Source: Gammaproteobacteria bacterium (GTDB taxonomy: Bacteria > Pseudomonadota > Gammaproteobacteria > Pseudomonadales > Azotimanducaceae). Taken from it: a stretch of 64,000 bases of DNA. The stretch covers positions 124,001-188,000 of the forward strand of contig VXNM01000011.1 in NCBI GenBank assembly GCA_009840545.1, written 5' to 3'. Under the pieces are notes generated by a model that searched no databases, was not told the DNA's origin, and saw only the letters and a list, made by a program, of their open reading frames with translations. Below are positions 27,379 to 36,641 of this stretch, one piece after another (positions within the stretch are counted from its first letter, which is position 1; the number at the start of each line of letters is the position of its first letter). The position numbers were made by a program, and so were the translations under genes.

Positions 27379-29414
27379 TGGCAGAATCCGCACAAACAGA
27401 GCAATCGACTCCGGGGCGAAACTACTCGGCCTTTGATGCTCAATTGACCCACCAGGCGTTGAACATCCAAATGTTCATGCGCTTGCTCAGGTGGACAAAA
27501 CCGTATCGATTGACACTGGCCGTGAGTGTTGTGCTGATCCTGATCTCGGTTGGGTTTACGGCGATCATGCCGGTCTTGCAGAACAAGGTTGTCGTCGACG
27601 AGATTCTTTCACCAACAACCAATTACGGCGATATGCCGGACTACGGTCTCGTTGCAGCCACCGAATGGATTTCCAACACATTCAGCATTCACATGTTGGC
27701 GGCTGCTGTCGTCCTGTATGTCCTGATGATTTTCTTTCAGTCGTTTATGGGTCTTGCCCAGCAGCTAACTCTCACCAGTGCTGCGCTAAAGACGCTTCGA
27801 GACCTACGAGTGGACCTTTTTGCCTCGTTAGAAATGAAGCCTTCATCTTTCTACGATCACGTAGCTGTAGGAAGAGTCATGACCCGTGTGACCAACGATG
27901 TTGAGAACCTCTACAACCTGATCACATCGTTCATTCAGTACTCCGCAGACTTTGTTCTTTTCTTTGTCGCTCTTGCAATCATGCTTGATTTCAGCGGACA
28001 ACTAACGCTTGTGGCATTAGCAATCATTCCGGTTGCTGCTTTCGCCACGTACATCTTCCGAATGGTAATGAGAGAGATCTTCCGTTTGATTCGAGACTCG
28101 GTGTCGGCACTCAACCAATACATGCAGGAAGACTTGATGGGCATCGAGGTGGTTCAGCTCTCGGGTCGTGAGAAACAAAATATCGACGAGTACAACGAGT
28201 TGAATCGCGAGAACAAAAAGCAGGAGTATCGGGCGATCAACTACGAGGTTGTCTTCGAGACGTTCAACACCAGCCTAACAAGTATCGCGATTGCTGCTGT
28301 TCTGTGGTTCGGAGGAGGACAGGTAATACAAGAATCTTTGTCCCTTGGAACGTTGATCATGTTCAATCAGTACATCAACATGATGATCATGCCCGTCTCC
28401 AGTGCGGGGCAACTTTTCAATACTCTCTTCAGATCGATGGCGTCTGGCGAACGCATTTTCCAAGCATTGGATTGGGACGAGCGGCTGCATGAACCTGAAG
28501 ATCCGATTCAGCTACCAGATAGACTTCGTGGAACCGTTGAATTCCGTAACGTAAACTTTGGTTACAACGTCGGTGAGCAAGTTCTTCACGGGGTTTCCTT
28601 CAAGATCGAACCTGGAGAGAAACTAGCTGTGGTGGGTCCCACAGGGTCGGGAAAGAGCACTCTCATTCGCCTGTTAGCTCGTTTTTATGATTTTGAAGAC
28701 GGCATGATTTATCTCGATGGCTTCGATGTAAATCACATTGCGAGTGGAGACTTGCGCAAGAGAATTGGTGTAGTTCTTCAGGACTTTCACATTTTCTCCG
28801 GCACGGTGTTGGACAATATTTCTCTCAACAATCCAGAGATCTCTCGCGAACGGGCCGAATGGGCTGCACGCGTAGTCAATGCGGACTATTTCATCCAGAA
28901 ACTGTCCGATAGCTACGACACAGAACTTGCTGAACGAGGGCACAATCTGTCCCAAGGGCAACAGCAGTTGCTTGCGTTTGCACGGGTCCTCGCTGCCAAT
29001 CCTGAAATCCTCGTGCTAGACGAAGCGACCTCAAGCATTGATACGGCGACCGAACTGATTATTCAGGACGGATTGCACAAGCTCACGGAAGGGCGGACTT
29101 CGATCATTATTGCGCACAGATTACAGACCATTCAAGAATGCGATCGAATTCTTGTCCTTCATCACGGAGTTGTTCGCGAGTTGGGGACTCACGAGGAACT
29201 TATTGAACAACGAGGCATCTACTACACTCTTCACGAGTTGCAGTTTCAAGATGTGGACAAGCCTGATGCTTTTGACACCGACATTGAGGAGCAACGTCGA
29301 CAAAATCGTAGGCGTTGGGTGGAATCCACGGACGATGATCCAATGGGTGGTCCTCCAGGTGGCCAGATGGGTGGTCTCGGAGGTTCAGGGCCCGGATTTC
29401 GCAATCCTGTCTAG
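27378..29414 (+). CDS. heterodimeric ABC exporter, catalytic half
   Basis: This is the partner half-transporter, 678 residues: six helices followed by an NBD with Walker A GPTGSGKSTLIRL, Walker B LVLDEATSSID with the catalytic glutamate present, and a signature LSQGQQQLLAFARV. The intact glutamate here and its loss in the upstream gene complement each other as expected of an asymmetric heterodimer. The C-terminus carries a glycine-proline-rich tail (GGPPGGQMGGLGGSGPG) beyond the NBD, mirroring the glycine-rich N-terminal tail of the partner. The start is linked to the upstream stop in TAATG. Confidence 0.88.
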   Translation: MAESAQTEQSTPGRNYSAFDAQLTHQALNIQMFMRLLRWTKPYRLTLAVSVVLILISVGFTAIMPVLQNKVVVDEILSPTTNYGDMPDYGLVAATEWISNTFSIHMLAAAVVLYVLMIFFQSFMGLAQQLTLTSAALKTLRDLRVDLFASLEMKPSSFYDHVAVGRVMTRVTNDVENLYNLITSFIQYSADFVLFFVALAIMLDFSGQLTLVALAIIPVAAFATYIFRMVMREIFRLIRDSVSALNQYMQEDLMGIEVVQLSGREKQNIDEYNELNRENKKQEYRAINYEVVFETFNTSLTSIAIAAVLWFGGGQVIQESLSLGTLIMFNQYINMMIMPVSSAGQLFNTLFRSMASGERIFQALDWDERLHEPEDPIQLPDRLRGTVEFRNVNFGYNVGEQVLHGVSFKIEPGEKLAVVGPTGSGKSTLIRLLARFYDFEDGMIYLDGFDVNHIASGDLRKRIGVVLQDFHIFSGTVLDNISLNNPEISRERAEWAARVVNADYFIQKLSDSYDTELAERGHNLSQGQQQLLAFARVLAANPEILVLDEATSSIDTATELIIQDGLHKLTEGRTSIIIAHRLQTIQECDRILVLHHGVVRELGTHEELIEQRGIYYTLHELQFQDVDKPDAFDTDIEEQRRQNRRRWVESTDDDPMGGPPGGQMGGLGGSGPGFRNPV

Positions 29415-29431
29415 CATTCGGCTAGTTCGAT

Positions 29432-29458
29432 GATTTCTCACTGAAGAGTGAGGAAATC
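29432..29458 (+). terminator. hairpin after the ABC exporter pair
   Basis: GATTTCTCACT at 29432-29442 pairs with AGTGAGGAAATC at 29447-29458 around a GAAG loop, with one bulged base. No T-run follows, so termination would be imperfect or Rho-assisted. It lies between the exporter and the MFS gene. Confidence 0.4.
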
Positions 29459-29574
29459 AACAAAGCCTTCCTACGAGCTTGTTAGAAACAGCTTGCTCGG
29501 TGTCTTTTCTAATGAAGACCTGCATAATTTCGTTCTATTTATTCAAATTCACCACCTAACAAGACACATTTGAT

Positions 29575-30777
29575 TTGTTAAGTCGTCGCCAAAGACCCAT
29601 ATTTTTCTATCTGCTTGGGTCTGGTACATGGTTTGCTTCGCACGGGATATCCGTTGTGATGTTCGCTTGGCTGGTGACGATTGTGCTTCAAGAGTCACCT
29701 GTCATGGTGGGCGTTGCACAGACAGCTCTACTTCTGCCCGCAATGCTGTTCATGCTAGTTGGCGGCAGCTTATCCGATCGCTTCGGGGCTCGACGAGTGG
29801 CAGTAGTTGCTCAGTCCTTGGCTGTTATTCCAATCCTAATGTTGGCCAGCATTTTGTTCCTTGAGAAATTGAGCTTCAACCTGATGCTGGTATATGCAGT
29901 CTGCATAGGAACATTACAGGCGTTTGTAACCCCATCGAGGGACGCCATTTTGAACTCGGTCGCTCGAGGCGATATCCAGCGGACCGTTGTGAAATTCACT
30001 TTGGTGCAGTTCTTGACCCAGATCTGTGGATTTTCCTTAGCTGGATTCGCACAGAGAATAGGGGGTGTTCCGATTGTTCTAGTGCAGGCTTGCATTATCG
30101 CGCTAGGGGCTTGGTCGCTAAGTCGTGTGCCTCAGGTTCATAGAAGACAGGAACAAGACTCGGTATCGATTGGTAGAGACGTTGCAACTTCAATTGTGGA
30201 TGGATGCAAGACGGTACTCAAGAATCCCGCTATGAGAGCTGTCGTACTACAGAACTTGTGTGTCGGTGTTTGCTTCATGGGTTCGTACATGGTCACGATT
30301 CCTCTGTTGATTCGTGATGTTTATATGGGATCTTCGGCTGATATAGCCCTAGTCAACTTAATTAACTCAATGGGGTTGGTCTTCACCATTTTCATGTTGT
30401 TAGTGTCTAGGCGTCTTCGCCGTCCCGGTCGAGCGCTTCTGATGGCTCACGGAATTGGAGCGCTATTCCTAGGGGCTGCTGGAACTGGAGTATCGTTTTT
30501 GTTCTTCGCAGTGTTGCTGTTTGGTTGGGGAACCTGCGGTGGCGTGGCGATGAGCATGGCCAGAACGGTGATGTTGGAGCACGCACCAGAGGGATTGCGT
30601 GGACGGGTAATGGGCTTTTATTCGTTCTCTTTCATGGGTTCTGGCCCGATAGGTGCAATGCTGTGGGGAGTGGTTTCATCGGGGTTGGGTCCAAAGACAG
30701 CCTTGATGATGGCGGCGTCTCTCATGTTCTTGGTTGTAGTTTCGTTTAGTGTCCGTTCTCGTTTATGGCGAATGTAG
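29575..30777 (+). CDS. MFS transporter
   Basis: This is a 400-residue major facilitator superfamily permease with 12 predicted helices. The loop between helices 2 and 3 contains GGSLSDRFGARRVAVVAQ, the MFS signature, and AFVTPSRDAILNSV is typical of the EntS/MFS_3-type efflux branch. It starts at TTG (MLSRRQRPIFFYLLG); no ATG or GTG fits before the first helix. It may belong with the ABC exporter 160 bp upstream, but a hairpin lies between. Export is more likely than import; the substrate is unknown. Confidence 0.82.
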   Translation: MLSRRQRPIFFYLLGSGTWFASHGISVVMFAWLVTIVLQESPVMVGVAQTALLLPAMLFMLVGGSLSDRFGARRVAVVAQSLAVIPILMLASILFLEKLSFNLMLVYAVCIGTLQAFVTPSRDAILNSVARGDIQRTVVKFTLVQFLTQICGFSLAGFAQRIGGVPIVLVQACIIALGAWSLSRVPQVHRRQEQDSVSIGRDVATSIVDGCKTVLKNPAMRAVVLQNLCVGVCFMGSYMVTIPLLIRDVYMGSSADIALVNLINSMGLVFTIFMLLVSRRLRRPGRALLMAHGIGALFLGAAGTGVSFLFFAVLLFGWGTCGGVAMSMARTVMLEHAPEGLRGRVMGFYSFSFMGSGPIGAMLWGVVSSGLGPKTALMMAASLMFLVVVSFSVRSRLWRM

Positions 30778-31327
30778 TGCGATTTTGGGACGGGCCAGCT
30801 TGCTTGAGTCAATACTTGATCCATTCGATGTATGGGAAAGCGATTTGGAAAGATCCTTTGAAACCACCTAACGGGATCTATACGTGTCTATTGTTAGGAA
30901 GGGGATCGAGTAGCATGAGTCGGCTTTAGTAGGCAATTCCGAACGCCTGCCGGCCACGAAAGCCAAGAACTCAATTGCGCATAATCTATATTACGTTAAA
31001 TCTTGCCGTCAATTCATTGGCAGATTCAGTACTGCATGACTCTTCCGTTGAATATAACTGAGGTAGATCTTGCAAACTTTTGATTTTACTGCGGGAAATT
31101 CGCTCTTAGATCGGCTACATACGCCAGATTTTCCTACTGGAGCGATTTCAAGAAGGTGGATGGAAGTGGGGTCGCCATATTTGCTATTTTTCTAAAATCA
31201 ACCCTCTTTTTTGCCTTGAAGGAGGTTTATAGCATTAATGAGATATTCACATTTGGCTCATTTGGGATATAGCTTCACTTGTAACATATATCCACCTTTT
31301 CGTACCTCTTGATTTAAGGATCCTCCC
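30778..31327. other. gene-poor gap with a possible 24-codon leader frame
   Basis: I see no supported gene in this 550-bp stretch. A frame of 24 codons (31238-31312, ATG to TGA) follows a GGAGG at 31221-31225, but the box is 12 bases from the ATG and so further away than usual. It ends 15 bp before the next gene, so it could be a leader peptide or chance. Confidence 0.25.
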
Positions 31328-32056
31328 ATGAGGAAATCAATCAGCATGGTTGCAAACGCAGTTTGTGTTGTCCTGCTTTGCATTCCAGCACATGCCGAAA
31401 AGAACGACGACACTTGCTGCGAAGGAGAAGCGATCGATCTGTCAACTCGGGGAATATTGCCCGACGGCCTTCTCGAACTCCTGAAGAATGCCCTGCCGGA
31501 TCTACACTTGACCGTGACGTCTCCAGGGTGGGAAACCACGGACGGTGTAGAACAGTTGCGTACCGTTGTCAAGCCGACTCTCGGTGCAGTGGGCATGAAG
31601 GTCGAGGACGTTGATGACCACTTGATCCGCATTGACCAGTATGTGTCAAACGTGCCAATTGGGTCTGAGTCAATGGATGACCTAAACATGACCTTCGGTC
31701 TAGTCGCGGACGCAATGCTCCTTCATTTCGCCAACCTCGAAGTGATGAGGGACGGGGCAGATGCATTTTTCGAGGCCTATTCGATAATCCACGAATCACA
31801 TCCAGAAGCTCTGGCAGGCTACAGAGAGTGTCTGGACACGTCCATCGCAAAAATGTACACAAAGACAAGACTCGTATTTGGCGAATGGATGGACCAAATC
31901 GAACAGGAGCCCAAAGACTCTGACATTCTCACGACAAATGTCATGGCTCACAATGAAATAGCGCAGAAACTTATTGCCATAGCCTTTGGAGACAAGGCAC
32001 CTTCCGACCAAAGTGTGTGCTACGCCGAACACCTGGAGGGTGCCAATGAAAGTTAA
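31328..32056 (+). CDS. secreted protein of unknown function
   Basis: This is a 242-residue protein with a signal peptide (about residues 1-23, ending IPAHA) preceded by a reasonable AAGGA box. The mature part begins EKNDDTCCEGE and contains four cysteines (CC near the N-terminus, REC and SVC later), so periplasmic disulphides are possible. It is acidic and mainly helical in appearance. No family was recognised. It stands at the left edge of the gene-poor accessory region. Confidence 0.65.
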   Translation: MRKSISMVANAVCVVLLCIPAHAEKNDDTCCEGEAIDLSTRGILPDGLLELLKNALPDLHLTVTSPGWETTDGVEQLRTVVKPTLGAVGMKVEDVDDHLIRIDQYVSNVPIGSESMDDLNMTFGLVADAMLLHFANLEVMRDGADAFFEAYSIIHESHPEALAGYRECLDTSIAKMYTKTRLVFGEWMDQIEQEPKDSDILTTNVMAHNEIAQKLIAIAFGDKAPSDQSVCYAEHLEGANES

Positions 32057-32099
32057 TTTCTGAGGACTTTCTTTTGCAGCGGCGATAACCGGCGGGGTA

Positions 32100-32329
32100 C
32101 TACTTGATGCCGTGACTGCACAAGCTACCTGCGCCACGCGCATGAATCGTGTCTTTTAGGCCGAAGTTTTCGGCTGCGTCCCACAAGGCGTGGCCTTCAG
32201 ACTGGATGAAGCACGGATAGTAAAGCGTATGCGCGACGCATTGATCCTATCGAGCCGAGCGTGGTAACCCGCATCCTCCATCGGCTGAAATAGTGCCTTT
32301 CGAGCCGATTCCGTATCGAAGAGCTCCAT
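32100..32329 (-). pseudogene. decayed or frameshifted reading frame
   Basis: From ATG at 32329 one frame reads 57 codons (MELFDTESARKALFQ, EDAGYHARLDR) before a stop. Near 32230 a neighbouring frame takes over with a more protein-like run (YYPCFIQSEGHALWDAAE, ENFGLKDTIHA) that stops at 32100. One indel would join them into about 76 residues. The family was not recognised; it could be a gene fragment or a chance pair. Confidence 0.25.
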
Positions 32330-32360
32330 TCGAAACTCACTCGAATGGTTCTCGACTTAA

Positions 32361-32798
32361 CTATAGATCGATCGGTTTGCTCGTTGACGACGCAAATCCC
32401 CTCCTTTGGGATTTTAGGTCAATGCCAAGTTTTGTGAATTGAATGAGCAGCTCCCGTTCGTCTGGCTCTCGACCGCTGCCGCAATAACTCCGGGCAACTG
32501 AGTTTATGTAGTGCACAGGTATCAATGCCATAGCGCAGGCAACACGCATCGCCTTGGCGATTTCTTGCAGCGCACAGCCTGATTTAATGTCAATCGTCCA
32601 TAGATCAAAGAACATCCAAGAGTCTACAAACTCCCCCAATGCTACTTGTTGGTGTGGTTTAAGTGTTTTGGGGTTCTTGACCCACTCTAAAAGAGCGTTT
32701 GGTGTCGGTATACGCGGATGTCCTTAACATAAGACCAATCATCGTTATCCGGGTGCGATTGGTGATTCAGCTGGTAGTAAAACGCCTTTAGCGGTCAT
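32361..32798 (-). pseudogene. apparent double-frameshift gene of unknown function
   Basis: The frame 32723 to 32361 is open for 120 codons and looks coding (NALLEWVKNPKTLKPHQQ, MFFDLWTIDIKSGC, YINSVARSYCGSGRE) but has no good start; TTG at 32639 would cut off its first part. An ATG at 32798 is in the same frame and gives MTAKGVLLPAESPIAP before stops. The piece between reads openly in the other frame as DNDDWSYVKDIRVY. One extra C in the run at 32751-32753 and one missing base near 32707 would restore a continuous protein of about 145 residues. No family was recognised. The left flank up to the next gene is empty. Confidence 0.4.
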
Positions 32799-32947
32799 AT
32801 TTTGCTGGGAATGGTAAAAGCATCTCCAGCGTCGGCTTTTCAGTGTCTAGTAATGCCGAAGTTCATCATTGTTTTCAATCCTGCACTTTGCTTGATGTTT
32901 GAGGTAAGAGGATTAGTCATGTGCCGGATTGCCTGCGTCAACCCGTT

Positions 32948-34729
32948 CTAGTGAGGGTTTTGCGAATCCGCATCGGCACCCAAGTGCGCAACGAGGAATT
33001 TCTCAAGAGTATCAGTAGAGAAAACTTCCGTCAAAATACATCCGTTGCTATCAACCAGATAGTTTCTTGGAGGGATGAAAACCCGTTGTGGATTTGCGTA
33101 TGCATAGGCAACGGCACCCTTGCTTCCTTCGTTTTCGCCGAGGTTGATCCAGGGCACTGCTCGTTGCTCGGAAGCTTCCACCCATGATTGATGACTATTG
33201 TCAATGGAAATAGAAATAATCTCGAATCCACGTAAACCGTATTCATCGTACAGGGATTTCATGATGGGAAGAGCCTCTTTACACCGTACACATCCACTCT
33301 TCCAGAAGGTCCAGAAGTCGATTAGTACAAAGTCGTTCTCTTCGAGTACTTCATAAATCTCTACTGCTTCGTGCTGCAAGTTGAAGAGCGTCGCATTCGG
33401 TACTTTCTGCCCTGGAAACAATTCCTTGTACGCTTTTTTTCGAGCAATTTGACGAACAAGATCTTCTTGAAGCGGAGTCACTCTTCTAGCTACCATTTCC
33501 TCATCAAGTTCGTTGGCGAGTCTGTCGTAGATGTCCAGCGCAATCTCTTGATTGATATCGTCATTGCTGAAAGCTCCCAATTCCATTGCAAGTAGCACAT
33601 TAATAGGATCTTCAGAATTCTCGGCTATATTCTGCAGCGCGTTGGTGCGAATGTCTTGCAGGCGTTGACTGTCTCGACTTAGCTTTGCATATTTGGAACT
33701 CTCTTCACGACTCATCTGCGCACCCGCTGAGACCAGCCTGTCAAATTCGACTTTGATGTCTGTACATCCCTCATCAGCGGTGGAGACAAATGTTTCCAAT
33801 GCCTTTTGAGCGTACTCGTCATTATTCTCTGTCTCTTCGCTTGTAAATAGGGGATTGGGAGACATCGCCCTTGAGACCTGCCAAGCATTTATTGCTTGTA
33901 AGTACTCTTTACTCTCTCGCCAGCTCTCAATAAGTTCTACGTGCCGCCCTTCTTTCGCCGTAACGAGCAGTTCCTTCTTATTCGAATACGATCGACCAAC
34001 CTTACGCCAAGAAACTGTTATTTCAGAATTGGGTTCGACTATCGCTTTCGTTATATCTACGTCGAGGGTGCCTCTATTAAGAAACAAAATATCTACGATT
34101 TGAGGCTCTTGGACATCGCCTTCGATCAGAAACTTGCCGTCGTCGAGAATTAGACTGATTGGTCTAACTACAGAACCGTCTCTAGAATCTTTCCATGGAA
34201 AAACGATTACAGTTACAGAGGGATCAAATCGATCTCCTCCTAAAGATCCGAGGTTGCCTTTGATCGTAAATCTGTTCTCCGTCGATTTGCTTCGTCGAAC
34301 AGCCCCGAATAGCGATAATTGATGAGTTTTTGAGTCTCTTCCTTTCCGTAGCACGAAGTTTACAAGCGCGCCATCAGGAACCAGTAGTGCATCTATCCAA
34401 AGAGGTTCCTCTTGTCCCATTTCGATTGAAATTCGCACATCGGTCGGTGTGTCAATTTCCCCTTCCAACAAGATTTTGCCTTTGTCAAATCTTCCTGAAG
34501 CGATTTCGACATTTTGGATTTCGCCTTCTTCGTTAGAGTAGTTTGCTGTGACAGTTACGGACGGTTGCTGGGAGCCCTGAGTCTCGTCGTCGACCTGCTG
34601 AAGGGTTTTCTGATCTTTTGTGATGAATTGACCCTCAATTGCCCACTTTTTTGGATGGTCCCCGTCGATTGCACCAACAGCATGCGTGATGAAAACAGTC
34701 GCTATGAGACTAATCCAAATTCTCATCAT
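32948..34729 (-). CDS. TlpA-like thioredoxin-fold protein with large N-terminal domain
   Basis: This 593-residue exported protein has a signal peptide (MMRIWISLIATVFITHAVGA) and begins at ATG 34729, which has a TAGGAG box 5 bp upstream; an ATG 27 bp further upstream lacks one. Residues 30-400 are beta-rich and then helical, of a type found before TlpA/AhpC domains (SVTVTANYSN, QEEPLWIDALLVPDGALV). The C-terminal 150 residues are a TlpA-like thioredoxin domain with DFWTFWKSGCVRC near residue 480 and WINLGENEG. The CxxC is CVRC, an unusual inner pair, so redox potential may differ from CPPC or CGPC enzymes. The same domain recurs in the lipoprotein at 43.1 kb. It acts on thiols in the periplasm. 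Confidence 0.78.
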   Translation of the reverse strand: MMRIWISLIATVFITHAVGAIDGDHPKKWAIEGQFITKDQKTLQQVDDETQGSQQPSVTVTANYSNEEGEIQNVEIASGRFDKGKILLEGEIDTPTDVRISIEMGQEEPLWIDALLVPDGALVNFVLRKGRDSKTHQLSLFGAVRRSKSTENRFTIKGNLGSLGGDRFDPSVTVIVFPWKDSRDGSVVRPISLILDDGKFLIEGDVQEPQIVDILFLNRGTLDVDITKAIVEPNSEITVSWRKVGRSYSNKKELLVTAKEGRHVELIESWRESKEYLQAINAWQVSRAMSPNPLFTSEETENNDEYAQKALETFVSTADEGCTDIKVEFDRLVSAGAQMSREESSKYAKLSRDSQRLQDIRTNALQNIAENSEDPINVLLAMELGAFSNDDINQEIALDIYDRLANELDEEMVARRVTPLQEDLVRQIARKKAYKELFPGQKVPNATLFNLQHEAVEIYEVLEENDFVLIDFWTFWKSGCVRCKEALPIMKSLYDEYGLRGFEIISISIDNSHQSWVEASEQRAVPWINLGENEGSKGAVAYAYANPQRVFIPPRNYLVDSNGCILTEVFSTDTLEKFLVAHLGADADSQNPH

Positions 34730-34986
34730 GTTTCTCCTATCCAATGTAATTCTCACCGCCCTTTGCCCTTCCCTCTACAGCAACGATTGATTGGACACGG
34801 CTAACAGCTAGATGTTTCACATTGCCAGGCAATGAGGGACGCTCCCCGTAAGTTTTCGAAGCTTGACATTCCTAAACTGAGCAAAAATGGCTTAATTGCC
34901 TATTGAGCTTACCGCAGCAGATGGCGTTTAAACGATCACAGCCAAAGCGCCGCATCTAATTGAACAACATGTCCAAAGAAAAATTT

Positions 34987-35724
34987 TTAGAGGGAATTGA
35001 GAGTATCGGAGTCGATGGTAATGTTGTCGTCTGGACTGGATGGCCAAGCTTCCAACTCTGGCGCTGACAGAATGTCTTCTATCAAGTTGGTCGTGCCGCC
35101 GATGTAGCTACTATGCAGTTCGATGCCCGCCGACATCCACCAACTACGGTCATTGGCCCAGACCAGTCCCGCGGTTTCGTGACCTAGATGGATGAAAGAG
35201 GTTCCCAGCATGCCCAATGGAGCGCGGTATAGATCCCATTCATGCCCTGTTCCGGTGTGGAACTCGATCGACTTGGTCTTGGGCACGTAGTCCTGGTAGA
35301 ACTGTCCGTAGCTGCTCCACATCCCAAACCAGCAGAGTTCCCAATCGGTGTGACCCGCCAAGATCGCGCGTAGAGGCCCTGATACCGGCCATGGCAATGT
35401 ACCTGCGTCGGGAGGCTCGATATCAACTCCAGAAATCATCGAACCGACAATCCTTGGCCACTGCATCAACGCATGACAGCGACGTCCGCTGCGAGCTGCG
35501 ACATCAGCCCACGTCAACGGAAATCGCTGCCAGCCCCCAGACTTCCAAGCCGGGTGAAGAATCCGCGCATACCGCTCGAATCCTCTCGGGACGAGGGAGG
35601 CAACGTTGTAGCTGTGGAAGGAATCCAGCCGACTTTTAGCCCAATGCCCCGCGTAAAGGTCGTTTACCGGGAGGAGCAAGGAACGTTCCTTGAACTCGGC
35701 TTCGACACTTCTAGGCTTGGACAT
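34987..35724 (-). CDS. conserved protein of unknown function, Actinobacteria-like
   Basis: This is a 245-residue soluble protein with no signal peptide. It contains VPRGFERYARILHPAWK, PLTWADVAARSGR, and, near the end, GGTTNLIEDILSAPELEAWP with DSDTLNSL. I recall this arrangement (a GFE-YARILHP segment early and an EAWP segment followed by DSDT-N at the end) from hypothetical proteins common in Actinobacteria. The coding region is visibly richer in G and C than its neighbours (for example 35341-35700), which fits recent transfer. It has no operon partner; its function is unknown. Confidence 0.7.
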   Translation of the reverse strand: MSKPRSVEAEFKERSLLLPVNDLYAGHWAKSRLDSFHSYNVASLVPRGFERYARILHPAWKSGGWQRFPLTWADVAARSGRRCHALMQWPRIVGSMISGVDIEPPDAGTLPWPVSGPLRAILAGHTDWELCWFGMWSSYGQFYQDYVPKTKSIEFHTGTGHEWDLYRAPLGMLGTSFIHLGHETAGLVWANDRSWWMSAGIELHSSYIGGTTNLIEDILSAPELEAWPSSPDDNITIDSDTLNSL

Positions 35725-36097
35725 GATCGTGGACTTCCTCCTCCACAGCTGGCTACACTAACGAACTGTCTCAGGAAGTTCCACGAACTCATTTGCTAAC
35801 TGCGTATAACACTAACCTATGCTAAATTATATCGCATAAAGAATGTGCGCCAGAGTATCGGTACAGTACAGAAGGACTACCTCAGACATCGAAGAGTAGC
35901 CGGCGGACATTTCAGTACTCATCTAGCAATAGCTAATTTCAAAGTATTAATACCTGCTCACTTTGAGATTGAGCATTGTTGCCCCAATAGCCTCTGGTAT
36001 TCAAGCGCAGTCAGACGCTGGATTTTTGTCTTCAAATCGACAATGCGTGTTGTCATTGATTTAACGATCTCACCTTACTTTTCAGCCCAAAATAGAC
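35725..36097. other. gap without a supported gene
   Basis: About 370 bp, AT-rich near 35800-35850. An open frame runs through part of it, but its predicted product shows no family features and it overlaps the next gene's 3' end. I see no gene here. Confidence 0.3.
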
Positions 36098-36409
36098 TCA
36101 GCCGCCCCCTGAACACATTGGTATAAGCCACATCACCACGATGATCGCAATGATTGTCACTCCAAGGGGCCTCCAGTCCGGTAACAAGTACCATCTAATG
36201 ACCGTCCAAAGACCAACATCGTTTGAACTCTTGCCGCCGTTGCTTGCCACCCGCCGCGGTTTAAAGTACATGAGCTCCAGGTTTGGATATTTCTCCTGTA
36301 TAAGTCGAATCGCCTCACGCTTACTCGTGGCGGATACCGTTACAGTCAGGACGTCATAACTGTCTTTGAGATGGATTTTTGTGTAGTACTCGCGTTCTGG
36401 CTTGCTCAT
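36098..36409 (-). CDS. small protein with one C-terminal membrane helix
   Basis: This is a 103-residue protein. The first 50 residues (YYTKIHLKDSYDVLTVTV, SKREAIRLIQEKYPNLEL) look like a small alpha/beta domain. A tryptophan-rich linker follows, and a hydrophobic helix at about residues 82-98 (LGVTIIAIIVVMWLIPM) forms a tail anchor. The family was not recognised. It lies alone with gaps on both sides. Confidence 0.55.
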   Translation of the reverse strand: MSKPEREYYTKIHLKDSYDVLTVTVSATSKREAIRLIQEKYPNLELMYFKPRRVASNGGKSSNDVGLWTVIRWYLLPDWRPLGVTIIAIIVVMWLIPMCSGGG

Positions 36410-36641
36410 TCCTATGTATTGCCACTCCTTGAATATCCGGGATTGCGTCTCTGGGAAGGACGTAATTCACCAGTTCCATGTGGACTCGTTGCCGTTCGAG
36501 ATGTCAGCGAGTCTTCCTCATTCTGAGTAAGTCTTGGTAGTTATCTATTTAAATCAATCGTTTACACAACCATTTGTCGAATCAGTTATGTAATTCCACG
36601 TGTGTCTTCAACGGAACTCTAACCTGTAGCCGATTCAGAAT

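Noticed and set aside
31238-31312. 24-codon leader peptide gene before the secreted protein
   Set aside because: The GGAGG box is 12 bases from the ATG, further than usual, and the peptide has no attenuator-like codon run; kept only as a possibility.
31796-32143. Minus-strand 115-codon frame overlapping the secreted protein at 31.3 kb
   Set aside because: It is opposite a gene with a clear signal peptide and ribosome binding site; its own product shows no features.
35845-36126. 93-codon plus-strand frame
   Set aside because: No ribosome binding site, no family features, and it runs into the opposite-strand gene at 36098.
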